Of a stretch of DNA of 64,000 nt, positions 1-15,267 are shown piece after piece. Both the position numbers and the translations under genes were made by a program. The number at the start of each line of letters is the position of its first letter. Within the stretch, counting starts at the first letter, position 1. Source of the DNA: Patescibacteria group bacterium (GTDB lineage Bacteria > Patescibacteriota > Gracilibacteria > UBA1369); NCBI GenBank assembly GCA_963169655.1, contig CAUJCM010000001.1, positions 274,312 through 338,311 on the forward strand. Direction: 5' to 3'. Under the pieces are notes generated by a model. It made no database searches. It was not told where the DNA came from and worked only from the letters and a program-made list of their open reading frames with translations.

Positions 1-369
1 GGAAATGAAAGAGGGTAGATTTTCTGGATTCTGGTTTTCAATATTATTTGTAATTTGAGTTTGATTAGTGGAAGTATTAGCAGTAGTTCCAGAAGTTGAT
101 GATCCACCAAAAAGTGGGTCAGTTTGTAAAAGATTGGCTAAAATTGTAGTATTTTGAGTGTATTGTTGTTTGACAGCTGATCCAGCACTTACAGTATCAC
201 TATAAATTTCACTGGGACTTTGTGATGCAACTTCATTCAAAGCTTGGGCTTCTGTCTGTTTTTCAGGCCCTTTAATAGATTCAGAAGTTTTTGGAGCTTT
301 GTCTAAAGATTGGAAAATGACTTTGTTGTCTTGAAATAAATTCTGAATGTGATTTTTGTTTTTAAACAT
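1..369 (-). CDS. hypothetical protein, C-terminus truncated by window edge
   Basis: Open minus-strand frame from ATG (complement of 367-369), MFKNKNHIQNLFQDNKVIFQSL..., open to the window edge; Ser/Thr/Gln/Asn-rich. Confidence 0.55.
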   Translation of the reverse strand, partial: MFKNKNHIQNLFQDNKVIFQSLDKAPKTSESIKGPEKQTEAQALNEVASQSPSEIYSDTVSAGSAVKQQYTQNTTILANLLQTDPLFGGSSTSGTTANTSTNQTQITNNIENQNPENLPSFIS

Positions 370-381
370 TTTGGAAATAAT

Positions 382-774
382 TTAGATTTGTAATACTTCT
401 CTTTCAATTTCTAATAATTTTTGTTTTTCTTTTAGTGCATAAATACTTTCTAAGCTTTTAATACCACTAATAAAATTTTTCTTTAATTCTTTTTCATATT
501 GATCAAGTACTTTTTTCAAATCAAGTTTTAATTGTAGTTTGATTTTATTTTCTTGATCTTTGACTGATGGATCATTTTGATTTAATTGGCTTATTTTGAG
601 TTCAGCTTGGTCTTTCAGCCTTGTACATTCTTTGTTAAAAGCATCACTAATAGTTTCAATATATATTAATTGTTTTTTGGCTTCATCATTGTACTGTTCT
701 TTTATTTGATCCATGTGTTTTTTTGTTATTGTTTTATTATACATTAAAAAATGGCTTTTGTATAATATAAGCAT
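382..774 (-). CDS. hypothetical coiled-coil protein
   Basis: 130-aa ORF rich in K/E/Q; good gene spacing; no family recognised. Confidence 0.5.
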   Translation of the reverse strand: MLILYKSHFLMYNKTITKKHMDQIKEQYNDEAKKQLIYIETISDAFNKECTRLKDQAELKISQLNQNDPSVKDQENKIKLQLKLDLKKVLDQYEKELKKNFISGIKSLESIYALKEKQKLLEIEREVLQI

Positions 775-798
775 TTGTTAATTTGATTAATTAGAAAG

Positions 799-1365
799 TT
801 AAATATTTTTAAGGAAATAAGTAACTTGTTCTTCTATTGTATTTAGATTTGTTGGAGAGTTTTTCATTACTTTATAAACTTCACTTCTTTGATAACCAAG
901 ACTCATTAATGCTTCAATTAATTCATTGAATGCTTGATTTGTTTGATTACTTAAATCTTGAAGATTGTCTGGACTGACTTTTCCTTTCAAATCAAGAATA
1001 ATTCTTTCTGCAGTTTTTTTCCCAATACCAGGAATTTTACTAAGGATTGAAGTATTTTCTTGAATTATTGCATTTTTAATCAAGTCTATGTCATTATTCA
1101 TAATTTCAAGTCCTGTTTTTGGCCCAATCCCATTCACATTTATTAACTGTCTGAAAAAATCTAATTTAGATTTTGATTCAAATCCAAAAAGACTAATATC
1201 ATCCTCTCTAACTTTTGTATGGATATACAAGCTTACCTTATCTTTAATTTCTAATTTGTCTTTAATATTATCATTAATATAGATTTCATAACCTATATCT
1301 CCACAAAGTAAAATAATGGTATTTTGATTTTTTGATAATATTTGTCCCTGTAAATATCCAATCAT
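799..1365 (-). CDS. ruvA: Holliday junction branch migration protein RuvA
   Basis: MIGYLQGQIL N-terminus and helix-hairpin-helix GIGPKTGLEI / IPGIGKKTAERIILDLK. Confidence 0.95.
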   Translation of the reverse strand: MIGYLQGQILSKNQNTIILLCGDIGYEIYINDNIKDKLEIKDKVSLYIHTKVREDDISLFGFESKSKLDFFRQLINVNGIGPKTGLEIMNNDIDLIKNAIIQENTSILSKIPGIGKKTAERIILDLKGKVSPDNLQDLSNQTNQAFNELIEALMSLGYQRSEVYKVMKNSPTNLNTIEEQVTYFLKNI

Positions 1366-1371
1366 AATAAT

Positions 1372-2897
<1,526 letters not shown>

Positions 2898-2985
2898 GTC
2901 TTTAAAATTTTGTAATGTCCTTTAAAAAGTAAGCGAATATTAATGTGAGTTTAAGATTTTGGCAAGTGTTTATTTAATTTTAGGG

Positions 2986-5514
2986 CTATTTGGACGCTTC
3001 CTCATTTTTTATTATAGTATTTTCATTAATTACTGTAGTTGATGCAACTATATCATTACCATTTAATCTCATTAAATAAACTCCTTGTGTTGTTCTACCT
3101 TGTGTTGGAATAGATTTCATAGGAAGTCGAATTACTTGTCCGGATTTAGAGATAATAATTAAATCACTATCTTCATTTTCTTTAGTTAAGATTTTGGCCC
3201 CAACTATTTTACCAGTTTTGTTGGTAATATTTGCTGTTTTTACTCCTGACCCTCCTCTTGTTTGAAGGCGATATTCTTTGATTGGTGAAGATTTTCCAAG
3301 TCCATTTTCCATAATTACTAAAAGATCAGAATGTTCTGGATCTTTGATTACATCCATATCTACAACTTCATCTCCTGCTTTTACTTTGATACCTCTTACT
3401 CCCATAGATGATCTTCCAGTTGCACTAACATTTTCTTCAATAAACCTGATTGATTTACCATCTTTAGTGACAATAATAACTTCATTACTTTTATTTACTT
3501 GTCTAATCCAATGAAGCATATCATCTTCCCTTAATTTAATGGCGATTAAGCCTGATTTTCTGACATTGGCAAAATCTTCAATCTTAGTTTTTTTAATGGT
3601 TCCTTTGGTAGTACACATTATTAAATGACTACCTGTCATTTTTTCACCAGTTGGAAGTATTGCTGTGACGATTTCATTTTCTATTAATTGAAGACAATTA
3701 ACTACAGGAGTGCCTTTAGCTGTTCTTGAGGCTTGAGGTAATTCATAAGCTGGTAATTTGAATACTCTTCCTAAATTGGTGAAAAATAGTAAATCGTCGT
3801 GATTATTACATTGCACTAAAATGCTAATTTCGTCTTCTTCTTTAGTTGTAGCTCCAATAATACCTTTTCCTCCTCTTCTTTGTGATTGGAAAGTATTTGA
3901 AGGTATTCTTTTAATATAATTTTCTCGTGACATCATTATGATCATTGCTTCATTTGGAATGGTGTCTTTACTTGAAAATTTGCCTATAGCGTTTGGATTG
4001 ACTGTTGTTTTTCTTTCATCACCGTAAGTGTTATTAATTTCTTTAATTTCAGCTTTTACTATATTTATAATTTTTTCTTCACTAGCTAAAATTCCTTCTA
4101 GTTCAGCAATTAAGGCTAATTTTTCTGCTAATTCATCTTCTATTTTTTTCCTCTCTAGACCAGCTAAAGTTTGAAGTCTCATTTCTAAAATAGCTTTAGC
4201 CTGTAAATCAGATAATTTAAATTTATCTATTAAAGCTACTTGTGCTTCTTCTTTGGTTGGAGATTTTTTAATTGTGGCAATAATTTCGTCAATATGATCG
4301 AGAGCTATTTTTAAACCTTCAAGTATATGAGCTCTTGCTTTTGCTATTTTTAAGTCATATTCAGTTCTTCTTCGTACAACAGTTATTCTGTGAGTGATGA
4401 AGTATTCTAAAATTTGTTTTAAATCTAAAAGTTTTGGTTGTAGTCCATCAACTAATGCAATCATATTAAAATTAAATGTGCTTTGCATTGGAGTTAATTT
4501 GTACAGTTGATTTAAAATTTTCTTTGGATAAGCATCTTTTTTAAGTTCGATGACAATTCTAATATCTTTTTTTGACTCATCTCGTAAATCACTTATTCCA
4601 ACTACTTTTTTATCTCTTACTAAGTCTGCTATTTTTGTTATTAAATCAGCTTTATTAACTTGGTAAGGAATTTCTGTAATTAATATTTGAAATTTACCGT
4701 TTTTCATTTCTTCAATACTTGCTTTAGCTCTCATTTTGACACCTCCACGTCCAGTTGTGTAAGCATTAAGAATTGCTTGACTATCATAAATTGTACCGCC
4801 AGTTGGAAAGTCAGGTCCTTTTACAAATGATACTAACTCTTCAATAGTAGCTTCTGGATGATCAATTAAATGTAATAAGCCATTAGATAATTCAGTCAAA
4901 TTATGAGGTGGGATTGAAGTAGCCATACCAACTGCAATTCCAGATGTTCCATTTAAAAGTAAATTTGGAACTTTGGCTGGTAATACTTTTGGTTCTTGGG
5001 TAGATGCATCGTAATTGTCTCCCCATTCAATAGTTTCTTTATCAATATCAGCTAACATTTCATCTGATATTTTTTCCATTTTTGCTTCTGTATAACGCAT
5101 AGAAGCAGGTGAATCTCCGTCAATTGATCCAAAATTTCCCTGACCTCTAACTAAAACATAACGCATAGCAAAATCTTGAGCCATACGTACCATAGCCATG
5201 TATACTGGTGCATCTCCGTGAGGATGATATTTACCAAGCACATCTCCTACTACTTTAGCTGATTTCCTGAAAGAGGCTGTAGATCTGAGTCCAGCTTCGT
5301 GCATAGCGTATAAAATACGACGATGTACAGGTTTAAGTCCATCACGAACATCTGGTAAAGCTCTTTGGACTATAACACTCATAGCATAGTCTATATAAGA
5401 ACTTTCCATTTCAGTGGTAATGTTGCGTAATGTATAATCTTGAAACAAAGTATTATTATTTTGTTCTTGTTCCGGATTTAAGTTTTCGTCTTGATTTGTG
5501 CTATTTTCTGCCAT
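2986..5514 (-). CDS. gyrA: DNA gyrase subunit A
   Basis: [53 protein letters not shown]-terminal GyrA-box-like QRRGGKG. Confidence 0.97.
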   Translation of the reverse strand: MAENSTNQDENLNPEQEQNNNTLFQDYTLRNITTEMESSYIDYAMSVIVQRALPDVRDGLKPVHRRILYAMHEAGLRSTASFRKSAKVVGDVLGKYHPHGDAPVYMAMVRMAQDFAMRYVLVRGQGNFGSIDGDSPASMRYTEAKMEKISDEMLADIDKETIEWGDNYDASTQEPKVLPAKVPNLLLNGTSGIAVGMATSIPPHNLTELSNGLLHLIDHPEATIEELVSFVKGPDFPTGGTIYDSQAILNAYTTGRGGVKMRAKASIEEMKNGKFQILITEIPYQVNKADLITKIADLVRDKKVVGISDLRDESKKDIRIVIELKKDAYPKKILNQLYKLTPMQSTFNFNMIALVDGLQPKLLDLKQILEYFITHRITVVRRRTEYDLKIAKARAHILEGLKIALDHIDEIIATIKKSPTKEEAQVALIDKFKLSDLQAKAILEMRLQTLAGLERKKIEDELAEKLALIAELEGILASEEKIINIVKAEIKEINNTYGDERKTTVNPNAIGKFSSKDTIPNEAMIIMMSRENYIKRIPSNTFQSQRRGGKGIIGATTKEEDEISILVQCNNHDDLLFFTNLGRVFKLPAYELPQASRTAKGTPVVNCLQLIENEIVTAILPTGEKMTGSHLIMCTTKGTIKKTKIEDFANVRKSGLIAIKLREDDMLHWIRQVNKSNEVIIVTKDGKSIRFIEENVSATGRSSMGVRGIKVKAGDEVVDMDVIKDPEHSDLLVIMENGLGKSSPIKEYRLQTRGGSGVKTANITNKTGKIVGAKILTKENEDSDLIIISKSGQVIRLPMKSIPTQGRTTQGVYLMRLNGNDIVASTTVINENTIIKNEEASK

Positions 5515-5637
5515 TTTTAATAGTGTGAAATTTATTTCGCAGGTAGTCTATCATAAAAGTATTGTTCGACCAATTGAAAAAAATTGATATTTTTGGTAAA
5601 ATGTAATGATTAATTATTGAAAAAATAGAGACTAAAT

Positions 5638-8457
5638 ATGGCAGATCAAACTACTAGTGATCAAAATACATTACAAAATATAGGAGATTTGAAAGTAAAT
5701 AATCAAACTAACACAGTTACTAATTCTCAAAATTTAGTAGGAAGTGTTGATATTTCTGCTTCTGATAATCAAGAAAATCAGACTCCTTTATGGTTACAAA
5801 AAGTACAAAAAGAAAGCCAATTAAAAGCTGAACAGTCAAATCAAAATGAGGTGAATAATGTAGGAATGTCTTCGGATATTGCAGTTAGTGATAATGTTAA
5901 CAACAAAACAAATGATAGTGTTTTGAATACTTTAAATAGTTTAAAAGCTCATGAGGAGAATGTTAAATTTGATGATGATGGTGTTACTAGGCTTGATAAT
6001 GTGATTTCTAGTCCTGAAAAAGAAAAATTTTTAGAGGAAGAAAAATCTTTAGAAGGTTTGGATTTTGAAGGTTTAGATGAAGAAAAGGACAGTAAAAAGT
6101 TGCCTGAAAATAAAGTGAAAGATACTACCGTGTTTGAAAATACTATGTTGGAAAGTAATGATGAATTAGGACATTCAGCAAGTGATGATGTTGGTGGTCA
6201 ACAAATGCAAATTGATACTGCGGTTTCAACAAAGGGTAATGTAGTTAATCAGCAAGTGAAGAGTGATGAGGAAGCTCCAGAATGGTTAAAAAAATTAAGT
6301 GATAAAACAAATCAAGAATCTCCGAAAGGAGTGGAGCAAGATGTAAAAAATGATGACAAAATTTTATCTAAGGATGTTGATAAAGATATGAAAAATATTT
6401 CCAAGGTAGAAACGGCGGTTTTGGTAGATGGGAAGAAAAAAGAATTAAAAAAAGAAGCACAAGATAATCTTGAGAAGAAAAAAAATTTATTACAAACTTT
6501 ATCCGATAAATTTTGGGGGGTTACAAAAGTAGCGCAGAAAGAAATTGAGAAAGGTAAAACAGCTGGAGTTGAGGAAGCTAATATTACTTTAGAGAATTTT
6601 GAGGAAATTAAAGCAGCGAAACAATTTGCTGAGAAAACTGAAACTACTAAGACAAAAGAAAAAATTGCTTTTGAGGAAAGACAACAGTTAATTGAATCTG
6701 AAAAAATCTTTCAAGAAGGAATGGCAACAGTAAGGGATTTAATTGCACCTTCATCTATGGAAGTGGCTTATGATCATTTGAGAGTAGAAGGAATGTTTAG
6801 TCGTACTTTTATTACTTATGCCTATCCAAGATACCTTGACACTAATTGGATGTCGCCAATTGTTAATTTAGATGCAACATTAGACATTGCACAATTTATT
6901 TACCCAATAGATTCTGCAAAAATTATGAAAATTTTATCTAAAAAAGTTACTCAGATGTCAGCAGCTATGAAAATGAATGCTGAAAAGGGATTAATTCGTG
7001 ATCCTGCATTAGAAACTGCTTACACTGATGCTGAACAATTAAGAACAGAAATTCAAAGAGGACAAGAGAAATTTTTTCAGTTTGCAATGTATATTACAGT
7101 TTATGCTGATGAATTAGATAAAATCGATAGAGTGTCAAAACAACTTGAATCTCTTTTAGGTTCGAAATTGATTTTAACTAAGAGAGCTGATCTTAGGATG
7201 GAACATGGATTTAACTCAACTTCTCCATTAGGTTTAGATGAGTTAGAAATATTTAGAAATATGAATACTGGTCCACTTTCAACCTCTTTTCCTTTTAGCT
7301 CTTCGGATTTAACTACTAATGAAGGAATTTTGTATGGACTTAATAGACATAATGATTCTTTAGTTATTTTTGATAGATTTTCGTTGCCTAATGCTAACTC
7401 TGTTTGTTTTGCTATTTCTGGTGCTGGAAAATCTTATGCTGTAAAATTAGAGATTTTGAGGTATTTAATGCTAGGTGTAGATGTAATAGTAATTGATCCT
7501 GAAAATGAATATGAAGAATTGGCAAGAACAGTTGGAGGTTCATATTTAAGAGTTTCTTTAACTTCTGAAAGAAGAATTAATCCGTTTGATTTGCCTGCAC
7601 CATTAAAAGATGAAGAATTACAACCAGGTGATTTACTTAGATCTAATATTATTACATTACATGGTTTGTTAAAATTAATGCTTGGGGGGCTTAGTCCTGC
7701 TGAAGAAGGAATTATTGATAAAGCCCTAAACGATGTGTATGCTTTGAAGGGAATAACTATGGATATGATTGATCCTTCTAACTTACCAGTGCCAACAATG
7801 GAGGATTTACATGCACTTTTAATTAATATGGAAGGTGCAACTAATATTGCTCAAAGATTAGAGAAATTTACTTCTGGTACTTATTCAGGGATTTTTAATA
7901 AGCCGACTAATGTAGATATGAAAAGTGGTTTAATGGTTTTTTCAATTAGAGATCTTGAAGATGCTTTAAGGCCAATAGCTATGTATATTATTTTAAATTA
8001 TATATGGAATCGAATTAGATCTTCTTTGAAAAAGAGATTGATGATTGTGGATGAGGCTTGGACTATGATGCAACATGAGGATTCTGCAAAATTTTTATTT
8101 GGATTAGTGAAAAGAGCAAGAAAATATTATTTAGGAATTACAACAATTACACAGGATGTGGAAGATTTTATGAAATCTACTTATGGAAAACCAATTGTGA
8201 CTAATTCTTCTATGCAACTTTTGTTAAAACAATCTCCAGCTGCAATAGATACTTTACAAAAATTATTTAATTTAACTGAAGGTGAAAAATATATGTTACT
8301 TAATTCTGGAGTGGGTCAAGGTTTATTTTTTGCAGGTCAAAAACATGTTGCTATGCAAATTATTGCCTCATATACAGAAGACAAAATAGTAACTACTAAT
8401 CCTGAAGATATTTTGAGATCACTAGGTAAGGGTGATGAAACAATATATGAGTCGTAG
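5638..8457 (+). CDS. VirB4/TraC-type type IV secretion ATPase with long disordered N-terminal extension
   Basis: Walker A GAGKSYAVK, DVIVIDPENEYEEL, LMIVDEAWTMMQ; first ~300 aa low complexity. Confidence 0.88.
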   Translation: MADQTTSDQNTLQNIGDLKVNNQTNTVTNSQNLVGSVDISASDNQENQTPLWLQKVQKESQLKAEQSNQNEVNNVGMSSDIAVSDNVNNKTNDSVLNTLNSLKAHEENVKFDDDGVTRLDNVISSPEKEKFLEEEKSLEGLDFEGLDEEKDSKKLPENKVKDTTVFENTMLESNDELGHSASDDVGGQQMQIDTAVSTKGNVVNQQVKSDEEAPEWLKKLSDKTNQESPKGVEQDVKNDDKILSKDVDKDMKNISKVETAVLVDGKKKELKKEAQDNLEKKKNLLQTLSDKFWGVTKVAQKEIEKGKTAGVEEANITLENFEEIKAAKQFAEKTETTKTKEKIAFEERQQLIESEKIFQEGMATVRDLIAPSSMEVAYDHLRVEGMFSRTFITYAYPRYLDTNWMSPIVNLDATLDIAQFIYPIDSAKIMKILSKKVTQMSAAMKMNAEKGLIRDPALETAYTDAEQLRTEIQRGQEKFFQFAMYITVYADELDKIDRVSKQLESLLGSKLILTKRADLRMEHGFNSTSPLGLDELEIFRNMNTGPLSTSFPFSSSDLTTNEGILYGLNRHNDSLVIFDRFSLPNANSVCFAISGAGKSYAVKLEILRYLMLGVDVIVIDPENEYEELARTVGGSYLRVSLTSERRINPFDLPAPLKDEELQPGDLLRSNIITLHGLLKLMLGGLSPAEEGIIDKALNDVYALKGITMDMIDPSNLPVPTMEDLHALLINMEGATNIAQRLEKFTSGTYSGIFNKPTNVDMKSGLMVFSIRDLEDALRPIAMYIILNYIWNRIRSSLKKRLMIVDEAWTMMQHEDSAKFLFGLVKRARKYYLGITTITQDVEDFMKSTYGKPIVTNSSMQLLLKQSPAAIDTLQKLFNLTEGEKYMLLNSGVGQGLFFAGQKHVAMQIIASYTEDKIVTTNPEDILRSLGKGDETIYES

Positions 8458-8521
8458 TTTATATAAGTAAGTAAAACTCTATAAACTATATAAAGTGATT
8501 GAACTATATATAAATCCTAAA

Positions 8522-10291
8522 TTATTTACTTTTTAAATAATTTAAAGCTTCTTCAAGTTGAGGATCTTGATTATTTTGTTTTTGATAATCAGTAATGTTG
8601 ATTGTTTTGTTTGGTGTGATTCCAACTTTATTGATGTCTTTTTGATTTGGAGTGAGCCAGTGAGCTATTGTTAATTTTAGACTTGAATTGTCAATATATT
8701 CAGTTATTTCTTGTACGCTTCCTTTCCCAAAAGAGGTTGTACCAATGATATAACCAATATTTTTATCTTGCAAAGCACCTGCAAATATTTCTGATGCTGA
8801 TGCACTTTCTCTATTCATTAAAATAACTATTTTCCACTGATTTAATTCTCCTGGACCATTTGATATATATGATTGATTGCTATTATTATCTTTGACAAAG
8901 AAAATAATTTCTCCTTTAGGTAAGAAATGATTTAAAATTTCTTGCGTACTTAATAGGTATCCACCTGGGTTATTCCTTAGATCAATAATTAATTTTTGTG
9001 ATTTTGATTCTTTTAATTGATTTAAAATATTTTCAAATTCTACACTGCTATTTTCTGTAAATTGGCTAATACGTATGTAGTTAATATTATTATCTAGTTT
9101 TTTATATTGTATAGATTCTAGGTCAATTTTTTCTCTGGTGATTTTATAATCTATTAATGTGCCATTTCTTTTAATTTGTATATTTAGAATGGTTCCAGCT
9201 TTACCTTTAATTAAGTTAAATACTTGCTCAATATTTAAATTTTGAACATCTGTATTAGCTATTTTTATTATTTGATCACTAACTAATAGACCAGATTTAT
9301 GAGCAGGTGAGTTTTGGATAACTGCTTCAATAACAAATTGGTTATTGATATTATTTACAATTATTCCAACTCCTTCATAATTTTCGGGTATATAAACATA
9401 ACTTGTGCCATTGCTTTCTGGTGAATGAAACGCGGAATAGTTGTCATTTAAAGAGTTTACCATGCCATTTATAGCACTATATATTAATTGATCTTTATTT
9501 AATTGATTGGAATTAATAAAGGTATTGTTTATCCTGTACCAAGCATCTTGAAGCATTGGAAATTTGGACTGTGATGTTAAATCAGAATGAGAAATAGGAG
9601 AATTATTTGGTATGTTTACTACATTATTAATGATAATTGTTCCCTTTGTGGATACTGTTTTAACTTTATAAATTAGTTCTGCTGCATCTTTTCTTGTTAA
9701 GGTTCTGGCTGGATAAAAATGATTTTGGTCATTATCTAAATATATTTGATATTTTTTAATAGCTGCATATACATTAACTAGTGGATGATTAAGCCGAATA
9801 TCTTCAAATAAGTCATTTTCAGTGAGTTTTTGTGGGGGAGTAGATAGTCCAAAGATATTAAGTGTTAGTAATAAACCTTCTTGGCGGTTTAATATTTGAT
9901 CTGGATTTAATAAGTCATTTAATTGATTTTGTAAAACTCGACTTTCTAATGCTTTTTTAACATAAGGAGCAAACCAACTGTCTTCTGGAACATCACTATA
10001 CCCTGTGAAATAATTTAATTTTGATTCTACTTGAAATCCACTATATGTAAGCGCTGCCTTTAAAAAAGCGACTTTGTTAATAGGAGCATTTGGATTGAAA
10101 TTCCCATTTTGATCAAGACTGAAAGCCTTATTTTGGATTAAATCTTGATAAATTAAAAAATTAGGGTCTGAATTGGGTATATCATTAATTAAAATACTAC
10201 TTTGTGCATAGACAGTATTTGCTGTTGTGAAAATGAGTATCAGTAAGCTAATAAAGTAGCTTGTTTTATAATTTGTTTTTATTTTTAACAT
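8522..10291 (-). CDS. S41 family C-terminal processing peptidase with N-terminal SLH repeats and PDZ domain
   Basis: SLH-like repeats, PDZ, catalytic SASASEIFAGALQD and GTTSFGKGSVQ. Confidence 0.9.
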   Translation of the reverse strand: MLKIKTNYKTSYFISLLILIFTTANTVYAQSSILINDIPNSDPNFLIYQDLIQNKAFSLDQNGNFNPNAPINKVAFLKAALTYSGFQVESKLNYFTGYSDVPEDSWFAPYVKKALESRVLQNQLNDLLNPDQILNRQEGLLLTLNIFGLSTPPQKLTENDLFEDIRLNHPLVNVYAAIKKYQIYLDNDQNHFYPARTLTRKDAAELIYKVKTVSTKGTIIINNVVNIPNNSPISHSDLTSQSKFPMLQDAWYRINNTFINSNQLNKDQLIYSAINGMVNSLNDNYSAFHSPESNGTSYVYIPENYEGVGIIVNNINNQFVIEAVIQNSPAHKSGLLVSDQIIKIANTDVQNLNIEQVFNLIKGKAGTILNIQIKRNGTLIDYKITREKIDLESIQYKKLDNNINYIRISQFTENSSVEFENILNQLKESKSQKLIIDLRNNPGGYLLSTQEILNHFLPKGEIIFFVKDNNSNQSYISNGPGELNQWKIVILMNRESASASEIFAGALQDKNIGYIIGTTSFGKGSVQEITEYIDNSSLKLTIAHWLTPNQKDINKVGITPNKTINITDYQKQNNQDPQLEEALNYLKSK

Positions 10292-10426
10292 ATAAAATTA
10301 AAATTTTTTAAAATTTTACACTATTTTGATTTTTAATAAAGATAATGCGATTTTACTTGATAATCAAAATTGACGTTTTTGCTGATAAATAGTATAATAA
10401 TAAGATTAATTAATCAAAGTAGATAA

Positions 10427-12430
10427 GTGAAAAGTTACATTTCGAAAATATTCAAAAAGTTAATAATAATTCTTGTTGCGGGTGGTTTATTCTTTGTTTC
10501 TTTTTTATATGAAGGGAATGTATTAAGTACTATCGCTTCCCAACAAGGACATCAGTTTGCTGTTGGTAAAATAAGCTCTCAAGTTGAAGTGAATAGAAAT
10601 GGAAAGGGATTATTGTTTGGTAGCAATGCTGATTTAGAGATGGGAGATGTTATTTATTCTGGTAATAACGAAGATATTTCACTACTTTTTGCTCAAGATG
10701 GTGAATTAAGATTGGATAAAAATTCAAGGTTAGAAATTACTTATATAGATTTTGAAAACCAAAAATATATTTTTAAATTGTTAAGTGGAAGGATTTGGTT
10801 GCAAAATGTATATAGTAGTGCGAATGTAAATATTTTGTTTGATGGTGGTATAGTTATACCTGGCCAAAGTGTAGTTTTAGTATCACTTAACGGTGAAAAC
10901 ACTCAAGTTTATGCAAATAAAGGAGGTGTGATTTTAGGTTTTGTTGAGAATATTAATGCTATTACAGAAAATATAGATGAAAATAATTCAGTAATAATTA
11001 ACAAACTTTTCTTACCATTTGGTACTGAAGCTACGGTTTATGCAAATAAAATTAAGGAAAATAAAGATACTATTCAAAAATTATTATTTTCTAAATTAAT
11101 TAAGGAATTTAATTATGCTACTTTTGATAAGAAAAATTTAAGTAGTGATTTTTGGCTTAATAACAATATTTCTAAAGATGCAAGACTTACTGAAAATATC
11201 AGAAATAAAAGGCTACAAAATATTCGTACTAGAGGTTTGAAGTATTTATCTTTAGACACAAATAATTACAAAATTGATCAAGATCTTAGAGGAATATTTA
11301 ATAATTTGACTGTTTTTAAAGATAGAGTAGCTAAGAGGGATTTAGTTTCTTTATATGATTTGCTTTATGATGCAGAATATTTATTTGATTATGGAAGAAA
11401 AGATGAAGGACAAAAAAGACTAAATAAATTTGTTGAATTAGCTGATCAATTATTTGAAAAGTATGGAGATGAATTAAAAAAAAGTTATGTTGATCGTATC
11501 CATAGAGAATATGAATTTTTATCTTTTGTAAATCCTGTTGATTCATTATTTGACTTAAAAAAAGTTTTAGAAAATATTTATTTAGATTTGATTAAAGGTA
11601 GTGATTTGGAGTTATCTGTTAAATTTGAATTTTTAACAAATCAAATTGGAGTAATTGGTTATTATGCAGAGAATAATGATTTTAAAAATTTGAAAACTGC
11701 ATTTGATACTTATATGGAGAATTTTAAAATCTTGAGTGAGAGTTATCAAAAAGAGATTACAAATAATATTGCCTTGGTCCAAAGACAAAATCAGGCTTTG
11801 GATAACCTGTTTAACCAGTATGCTAGTTTATATAGACAAAATTATTTCACAAATAAATTATTTATTGAAAATAAATACTTATCTTTACTTCCAGCCAATC
11901 AAGATAAAATTGAAGAAATTCAAAATATAATTGTGCAAAGAATAAATTTTTTAAATAGATTGGAAATTTTTTATTTGAATGGTGACGTGCCACTTATGGA
12001 CGCTCAGAATATTTTAGCTTTAGAATTTTCAGAAATTGAAAAAATTAGACAATTAGGAAATTCAAAAGTTGCAGTATCGCAAATATTTCAAGAAAGAATG
12101 GATTATTTTGGAGTTTTTGGACAATTTATTAATTCTAGTGATATTTCTAGTATTAAACAGGTTAATTTGAAAACTCAATATGAAAACTTTAAAAACAATT
12201 TTAAGTCTGGTGTAGTTGCTGGTAAAAATATGGAAATAGATAGTGAAAATACTTTAAATCCTAATATTGATGTATTGGGTAATAATGTTGATGAAACAAT
12301 TAAAAATACTAATTTACCTTTAGAAGATTTAGATCAAGCAAAGGAAAATATTGAAGATGTAAAGATAGTTGATCAAGAAGATGCGAATATTGTAAAACCA
12401 AAAGTTCCAAGAGTTAAACCTCAAAGTTAG
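10427..12430 (+). CDS. membrane-anchored FecR-domain-like protein
   Basis: GTG start; N-terminal TM; GDVIYSG...LRLDKNSRLEI...LLSGRIW FecR-type pattern. Confidence 0.65.
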   Translation: MKSYISKIFKKLIIILVAGGLFFVSFLYEGNVLSTIASQQGHQFAVGKISSQVEVNRNGKGLLFGSNADLEMGDVIYSGNNEDISLLFAQDGELRLDKNSRLEITYIDFENQKYIFKLLSGRIWLQNVYSSANVNILFDGGIVIPGQSVVLVSLNGENTQVYANKGGVILGFVENINAITENIDENNSVIINKLFLPFGTEATVYANKIKENKDTIQKLLFSKLIKEFNYATFDKKNLSSDFWLNNNISKDARLTENIRNKRLQNIRTRGLKYLSLDTNNYKIDQDLRGIFNNLTVFKDRVAKRDLVSLYDLLYDAEYLFDYGRKDEGQKRLNKFVELADQLFEKYGDELKKSYVDRIHREYEFLSFVNPVDSLFDLKKVLENIYLDLIKGSDLELSVKFEFLTNQIGVIGYYAENNDFKNLKTAFDTYMENFKILSESYQKEITNNIALVQRQNQALDNLFNQYASLYRQNYFTNKLFIENKYLSLLPANQDKIEEIQNIIVQRINFLNRLEIFYLNGDVPLMDAQNILALEFSEIEKIRQLGNSKVAVSQIFQERMDYFGVFGQFINSSDISSIKQVNLKTQYENFKNNFKSGVVAGKNMEIDSENTLNPNIDVLGNNVDETIKNTNLPLEDLDQAKENIEDVKIVDQEDANIVKPKVPRVKPQS

Positions 12431-12489
12431 TTTTAAGGTTTAATTGTATTTTTCAAATTTTTTGTATAAAATGACGCAGGTTTTAATAA

Positions 12490-14430
<1,941 letters not shown>

Positions 14431-14456
14431 ATAATTATTTTTCAAGTTAGAAAATT

Positions 14457-15170
14457 ATGCACAAAAAAATTTTTGTATTTGTAATAGTATTAATTACCTT
14501 GGCTGTTACAAATTTAGCTGGGGCTTTAAGTATAAAACTTTCAAATTATCCAGATTTGAATGCTAAAACTTCATATATTGACGCTATTGAATGGGCTATA
14601 AATAACAAAGTGGCAACAGGCTATGAGAATGGAAATTGGGGACCAGACAACTGTGTTTTGAGATCAGAATTAGTAAAAATGGTGCTCGAAACTAAAGGGA
14701 AAGCTCCGGTTGAAGGTGAAAGATTTACTACTCCTTTTCCTGATGTGAAGACTAGTGATTGGTATTATGCCTACGCAAATAAAGCAAAAAACTTAGGTAT
14801 AATTTCTGGTTATGAAGATGGATTTTTTAGAGGTTGGTTATGTGTAAATAGGGCTGAAGCTATGAAAATTGCTACCAATGCAATGTTTGATAATCCTGAT
14901 TTAACTCAATATAGATATACTCAAGAAATTTATTATGATGATAAAGATGTTGTAGATATGGATGTAAGAGCATGGTATGCTCCTTTTGCAAGATTTTTAT
15001 TTAAAGATAGATTAGTAGGTACTGATCATACTGTGTCTCAAGGCTATGATGAAAGTGTTCATCCTCGTGTATTGAAAATTAATTTTTTTCCAGAAGGTGA
15101 TATGAGTCGAAAAGAGGTTGCAAGGATGTTACATTCAATTGATCAAAAATTAAGATTAAATTCAAAATAA
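14457..15170 (+). CDS. SLH-domain surface protein
   Basis: Signal peptide followed by SLH repeats (YIDAIEWAINNKVATGYENGNWGPDN...). Confidence 0.85.
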   Translation: MHKKIFVFVIVLITLAVTNLAGALSIKLSNYPDLNAKTSYIDAIEWAINNKVATGYENGNWGPDNCVLRSELVKMVLETKGKAPVEGERFTTPFPDVKTSDWYYAYANKAKNLGIISGYEDGFFRGWLCVNRAEAMKIATNAMFDNPDLTQYRYTQEIYYDDKDVVDMDVRAWYAPFARFLFKDRLVGTDHTVSQGYDESVHPRVLKINFFPEGDMSRKEVARMLHSIDQKLRLNSK

Positions 15171-15267
15171 TTTGACTTTTTTTCATTTATTAATGCATAC
15201 TTTGCGGGCATCAGGTCGAAAACAAGATGTTATTAAAAATTAACTATTTGAAAGGAGGTAAAATAAT

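Noticed and set aside
2986-5514. UGA recoding (code 4 or 25) in this genome
   Set aside because: Long conserved genes are intact under the standard code and contain no in-frame UGA; only UGA depletion is supported.
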